Shown: positions 7,001-9,143 of the stretch, piece by piece | Layout of the letters: the number at the start of each line of letters is the position of its first letter | Position numbering within the stretch: position 1 is the stretch's first letter | Assembly: GCA_964437945.1 (NCBI GenBank) | Contig: CAYTJF010000248.1 | Coordinates: 1-9,143 of the forward strand | Source: Granulosicoccus sp964437945 | GTDB lineage: Bacteria; Pseudomonadota; Gammaproteobacteria; Granulosicoccales; Granulosicoccaceae | Reading direction: 5' to 3' | Length of the DNA stretch: 9,143 nucleotides | Made by a program: the position numbers and the translations under genes | The notes under the pieces: model-generated | The model's database searches: none | What the model saw: only the letters and a program-made list of their open reading frames with translations | Told to the model about the DNA's origin: nothing

Positions 7001-7300
7001 GATGGTAGTTTGCCAATTGTGGGCGTGAATACCTTCTTGAACCCTGAAGAAGAGGTGTCTCATGAGATTGTGCTGGCGCGCTCAAGTGATGAGGAAAAGC
7101 AGAATCAGATACAACGTTTAACCGATTTTAAAGATCGGCATTCTGATGTGTCAGCGAAGGCACTGCATGAGGTCCAACAGGTTGCGATGCAGGGGGGAAA
7201 CGTGTTCGCAGCGCTAATGCGTGCTGCTGAAGTGTGTTCTCTGGGGCAACTCACCGATGCTATGTTTTCCGTTGGCGGGCAGTATCGGCGTAATCTTTAA
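4013..7300 (+). CDS. icmF: Fused isobutyryl-CoA mutase IcmF (B12 domain, GTPase chaperone, mutase)
   Basis: A 1095-residue adenosylcobalamin enzyme that interconverts isobutyryl-CoA and n-butyryl-CoA by radical carbon-skeleton rearrangement. Residues about 15-150 form the B12 domain: DGHD at 27-30 with His29 as expected lower cobalt ligand, SSYQGGH at 74-80, and a Gly run at 103-107. Residues about 205-420 are a MeaB-like G-protein: Walker A GTGGAGKS at 216-223, ETPGIGQGD at 310-318 and NKFE at 357-360. A linker leads to the mutase barrel from about 550 to the end. Phe601 (RMFAG) and Gln745 (GQNTCIF) stand where methylmalonyl-CoA mutase has Tyr and Arg, which is the isobutyryl-type pair. His783 (SGYHIAEAG) matches the catalytic His. 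The ATG has a good ribosome site. This is full IcmF length with no break. It is divergent from the liuR operon and probably co-regulated with it. Confidence 0.96.
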   Translation: MSSPAESISPAKAPVRLRFITAASLFDGHDASINIMRRILQSGGAEVIHLGHNRSVAEIVNAAIQEDAHAIAISSYQGGHVEYLKYMIDCLQERDAANILVFGGGGGVIVPEEIQQLHDYGVAKIYSPQDGQAMGLQGMIQHMMDTTAQKQGAQSVTDVASLNQPEPKPFNAQSHGPLAKLLSRIENDTLSSAELNRLAQSAQALENKSPVLGITGTGGAGKSSVTDELIRRLRLDQDNKVSVALLAIDPSRRKSGGALLGDRIRMNAIEHDNIFMRSLATRDAAGEVPHALPHMIDACRLSGVDLIIIETPGIGQGDAGIVPVCDVSLYVMTPEFGAASQLEKIDMLDFADAVAINKFERKGGADALRDVRKQVQRNREAFSESADAMPVFGTIAALFNDDGVTALYQAVIAQLKDKGLSVSPGQLAHVDVTASTSSTSIIPAKRQRYLSEIADAIRLYHQETEEQAVIARELQQLQATATMLGDGLVDDKGDTAIDKLVKERENNLSGEAHTLLAGWPAQVDAYTGSEHVAERGGKTLRTALKVESLSGTSVSRVALPRYSDHGDLLTWLMRENLPGYFPFTAGVFPFKREGEDPTRMFAGEGDPQRTNNRFKALSEHSSAKRLSTAFDSVTLYGNDPALRPDIYGKVGNSGVSIATVEDMQVLYDGFDLCDPSTSVSMTINGPAPTILAFFFITAFRQQLDVFKQAHGREPNDEEKEDVRRETYTRIRGTVQADILKEDQGQNTCIFSTEYSLKMMADIQEWFIENGVRNFYSVSISGYHIAEAGANPITQLALTLANGFTYVESYLARGMSIDDFAPNLSFFFSNGMDPEYTVLGRVARRIWAVAMRERYGAKEPSQRLKYHIQTSGRSLHAQEMAFNDIRTTLQALIAVYDNCNSLHTNAYDEAVTTPTDESVRRAVAIQLIINREWGLAKNENPGQGSFIIDELTDLVEQAVLAEFDRISDRGGVLGAMETGYQRGKIQDESMLYEHRKHDGSLPIVGVNTFLNPEEEVSHEIVLARSSDEEKQNQIQRLTDFKDRHSDVSAKALHEVQQVAMQGGNVFAALMRAAEVCSLGQLTDAMFSVGGQYRRNL

Positions 7301-7325
7301 CAACCAGTTACGCAGAAATCATTAC

Positions 7326-7348
7326 AAGTAGTCTGATCGCGACTACTT
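7326..7348 (+). terminator. Possible icmF terminator
   Basis: AAGTAGTC (7326-7333) pairs perfectly with GACTACTT (7341-7348) around a 7-base loop, 25 bases after the icmF stop. Only a short run of T follows (TTTC counting the last paired bases), so termination would be weak or need help. Confidence 0.45.
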
Positions 7349-7372
7349 TCTACATACTATATAGTGTAAGTC

Positions 7373-7394
7373 TCTGAATTTAAAGAAATTCAGA
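7373..7394. repeat. Perfect 9-bp inverted repeat with AAAG loop
   Basis: TCTGAATTT (7373-7381) is exactly complementary to AAATTCAGA (7386-7394), with a 4-base loop. There is no T-rich tail on either strand. It may be an RNA stem-loop at the icmF 3' end or a protein-binding palindrome upstream of the next gene. Confidence 0.5.
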
Positions 7395-7404
7395 TGGATG
7401 TTTA

Positions 7405-7431
7405 GAATGTGAAAGCGTTGGTTTTACATTC
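7405..7431. repeat. 10-bp stem-loop with one G-U pair
   Basis: GAATGTGAAA (7405-7414) pairs with TTTTACATTC (7422-7431) around the loop GCGTTGG; one pair (7411/7425) is G-U. It is the third stem-loop in about 105 bases. The right arm contains TTTACA (7423-7428), a possible -35 box. Confidence 0.45.
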
Positions 7432-7449
7432 GAGCTGATGCACTATACT
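7423..7449 (+). promoter_or_regulatory. Tentative promoter of the PAS-GGDEF gene
   Basis: TTTACA (7423-7428) and TATACT (7444-7449, 5 of 6 bases of the -10 consensus) are separated by 15 bases, shorter than the ideal 17. The leader would be about 90 bases. An alternative is TTGACT (7485-7490) with CATAAT (7512-7517), but their spacing of 21 is too long. The rest of 7450-7549 shows only a 6-bp inverted repeat (ATAAGG at 7477-7482 with CCTTAT at 7497-7502). Confidence 0.3.
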
Positions 7450-7549
7450 CATAGGCTAATCAGAACCTGGTACGCCATAAGGTGTTGACTTTGTTTCCTT
7501 ATATGTTCGCTCATAATCCAATCGATTTACTCTGCAGGGAGGGCTGCGC

Positions 7550-9143
7550 GTGCGCATGCTGAGTAAAACGGATTTATTGGGGCAGCAATCTGATCGCGTC
7601 GCGCTCAAAGATAACAAACACGTTTATCGAGCATGCTCAATGGCGTTCGCGCAAAGTCTGGGGTTTGAGTCTCCAGATGAAGTCATCGGCAAGACCGACT
7701 TCGACCTGCTTCCCGAACAGACAGCACGGGTTCAGCTTTCACTGGACAATCAAACCTTATACTCTGCGCAGGCTGATATCAGTGCTGTTGCTCTGGGCAC
7801 GAGTAGAAGTCATGGCATGATTGTGCGAACCCCGGTTTTTGGTGTTGATGGCAAGGTCACCGGTATCGATTTGCGATTGATCGGTGGTCCGAGTATCAAG
7901 CCACCTAAATCTGTGGTTACCATTGATTTCAAAACACTGGTTAATGAAGGCATTCAAGGTAGTTTGATTTTCAGTAAAAGCGATATTCTGTTTGCGAACG
8001 ACAATGCTGCCAGAGTATTGGGCTTTGCAAATGCGCAAACATTATCTGACCAGGGCCAACTAGCTGACTTATTTTCCGATGCCGAGATCGCCCGACTGAC
8101 CGCTGCATCGATTGATGATATGGAGCACGCTGAAGCGGCTCAGACAAAGCAATTAACGCTGGCTGCACTTACCCGTGATGGCAAGCCATTGCGTCTGATT
8201 GCACGAGCCACGCATGTGCAATGGGGTACGACCCGAGCGACATTACTTTCGTTTGTAGATGTTGCTTCCACTGCGGCTAATACCACCAACGCGACCACAT
8301 TGAAAATCAGCGGTGTCCATGCTGAAAACGCACCGCGCGAAGTACAAGAACTGCGTGCCAGTGAGCAACGTTTTCGACACTTTGCCACAGCATCAGCAGA
8401 CTTTTTCTGGGAGCTGGATGCTAACCTGATGTTTCGCCTGGTCACAGAGGAACTTGAGAGCGTTCTGGGCATTCCACGAGAACATATCGTGGGTCATACG
8501 CATAAACAAATTCTTGAGCATCCTTCGAACGTTAATGATGTCGAACACTGGCAAGCCCATTTGGCACAACTGAGCGATCAACTGGCTTTTCGGGATTTTG
8601 AATTCCGTTGGGTAGTAGATGGTGAAACCAGAGTTATTCGCTATAGCGGCATTCCGGTGCACAACCGCAAAGGTGACTTTGTAGGTTATCGAGGAACAGG
8701 GTGTGATGTTACAGCCTCAGTCAAGCAGGCCGAGGCGGTAGCTTATCACGCTAATCATGATGCGCTGACAGGCCTGGTTAATCGGCGTCAGTTTGAATTC
8801 CTGGTCAACGAGGCCTTACAAGCTTCTAAAACGGATCGCAAGTCTCATGCGATGTGCTTTATGGATCTCGATAATTTCAAGATCGTCAATGACACCTGCG
8901 GACACGAAGCCGGTGACGAGTTGCTGCGTCAGTTGTCGCAATTGTTTGACAGTTTAGTGAGAAAGAGCGATGTGCTTGCCCGGCTTGGCGGTGATGAGTT
9001 TGGCGTGTTTCTGTATAAATGCAGTGTGGCCGAAGCGCTAAAGCTTGCGAACCAAATCCGGGCAGAAGTGGAGAATTTTCAATTTCTATGGCGTGAGAAT
9101 CGATTTACCGTTGGCGTAAGTGTTGGCCTGGTGGTAGTTGATG
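7550..9143 (+). CDS. PAS-PAS-PAS-GGDEF diguanylate cyclase (3' end outside window)
   Basis: The frame runs from 7550 to the window edge, giving 531 codons with no stop. It would make cyclic di-GMP from two GTP. Three sensor regions of PAS type precede the catalytic domain: about residues 12-110 (with a VIGKTDFDLLP stretch typical of PAS), about 125-245 (most divergent) and about 272-395 (starting EQRFRHFATASADFFWELD and ending in a PAC-like YRGTGCDVT). The GGDEF domain begins near His403 (HDALTGLVNRR). FMDLDNFKIVND and an unaltered GGDEF at 480-484 follow, so it should be active. RKSD at 471-474, five residues before GGDEF, is the product-inhibition I-site. No membrane segment or signal peptide is visible, so it is cytosolic. 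The GTG at 7550 is preferred over the in-frame ATG at 7556 because AGGGAGGG (7536-7543) is 6 bases from the former and 12 from the latter; an in-frame TAA lies at 7514. A downstream EAL domain is possible but unseen. Confidence 0.92.
   Translation, partial: MRMLSKTDLLGQQSDRVALKDNKHVYRACSMAFAQSLGFESPDEVIGKTDFDLLPEQTARVQLSLDNQTLYSAQADISAVALGTSRSHGMIVRTPVFGVDGKVTGIDLRLIGGPSIKPPKSVVTIDFKTLVNEGIQGSLIFSKSDILFANDNAARVLGFANAQTLSDQGQLADLFSDAEIARLTAASIDDMEHAEAAQTKQLTLAALTRDGKPLRLIARATHVQWGTTRATLLSFVDVASTAANTTNATTLKISGVHAENAPREVQELRASEQRFRHFATASADFFWELDANLMFRLVTEELESVLGIPREHIVGHTHKQILEHPSNVNDVEHWQAHLAQLSDQLAFRDFEFRWVVDGETRVIRYSGIPVHNRKGDFVGYRGTGCDVTASVKQAEAVAYHANHDALTGLVNRRQFEFLVNEALQASKTDRKSHAMCFMDLDNFKIVNDTCGHEAGDELLRQLSQLFDSLVRKSDVLARLGGDEFGVFLYKCSVAEALKLANQIRAEVENFQFLWRENRFTVGVSVGLVVVD

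Noticed and set aside
4013..7300. Annotation of the large protein as methylmalonyl-CoA mutase
   Set aside because: Domain order (B12, GTPase, mutase in one chain) and the Phe601/Gln745 pair fit IcmF, not methylmalonyl-CoA mutase.
7356..7365. ACTATATAGT, a perfect 10-bp palindrome
   Set aside because: It is short, AT-rich and in an AT-rich gap; there is no flanking extension or second copy to support a binding site.
8393..8662. Minus-strand open frame of 89 codons inside the cyclase gene
   Set aside because: It lies opposite the third PAS region, which is clearly coding on the plus strand, and has no recognisable product.

Overview
The window looks like a chromosomal segment of a Gram-negative heterotrophic proteobacterium, most likely a gammaproteobacterium. 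The reasons are a LiuR-like MerR regulator next to acyl-CoA catabolic genes, a fused B12-dependent isobutyryl-CoA mutase, and a PAS-GGDEF signalling protein. The lineage is an inference from gene content. I see no insertion sequence, tRNA, rRNA or CRISPR array.

Layout. (1) Positions 2-388 (+) hold the C-terminal end of an Asn/Ser-rich, Cys-containing and probably exported protein of unknown family. (2) Positions 389-497 are a convergent gap with an 11-bp hairpin and a 13-bp palindrome that resembles a Fur box. (3) Positions 498-3942 (-) are a compact operon. In transcription order it encodes a LiuR-like MerR regulator, a biosynthetic-type thiolase, a short-chain acyl-CoA dehydrogenase and a GST-kappa/2-hydroxychromene-2-carboxylate-isomerase-like protein; gaps are 16, 36 and 24 bases. 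(4) Positions 3943-4012 are a 70-base divergent control region. Two back-to-back promoters overlap there around one ACGTTAACGT palindrome. (5) Positions 4013-7300 (+) are icmF, 1095 residues, carrying a B12 domain, a MeaB-type GTPase and the mutase barrel in one chain. (6) Positions 7301-7549 are a structured intergenic region with three stem-loops in a row. (7) Positions 7550-9143 (+) are a diguanylate cyclase with three PAS-like regions and an intact GGDEF motif and I-site, cut off by the window edge.

How the genes work together (inference). Isobutyryl-CoA, the product of valine breakdown, would be rearranged by IcmF to n-butyryl-CoA. The acyl-CoA dehydrogenase would oxidise this to crotonyl-CoA, and the thiolase would split acetoacetyl-CoA into two acetyl-CoA. 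The hydratase and 3-hydroxyacyl-CoA dehydrogenase needed in between are not in the window. One MerR-family regulator acting on a shared operator could control both arms and its own gene. The fourth operon gene, the GST-kappa-like protein, has no obvious place in this route. The PAS-GGDEF gene is separated by a structured gap and is probably an independent unit.
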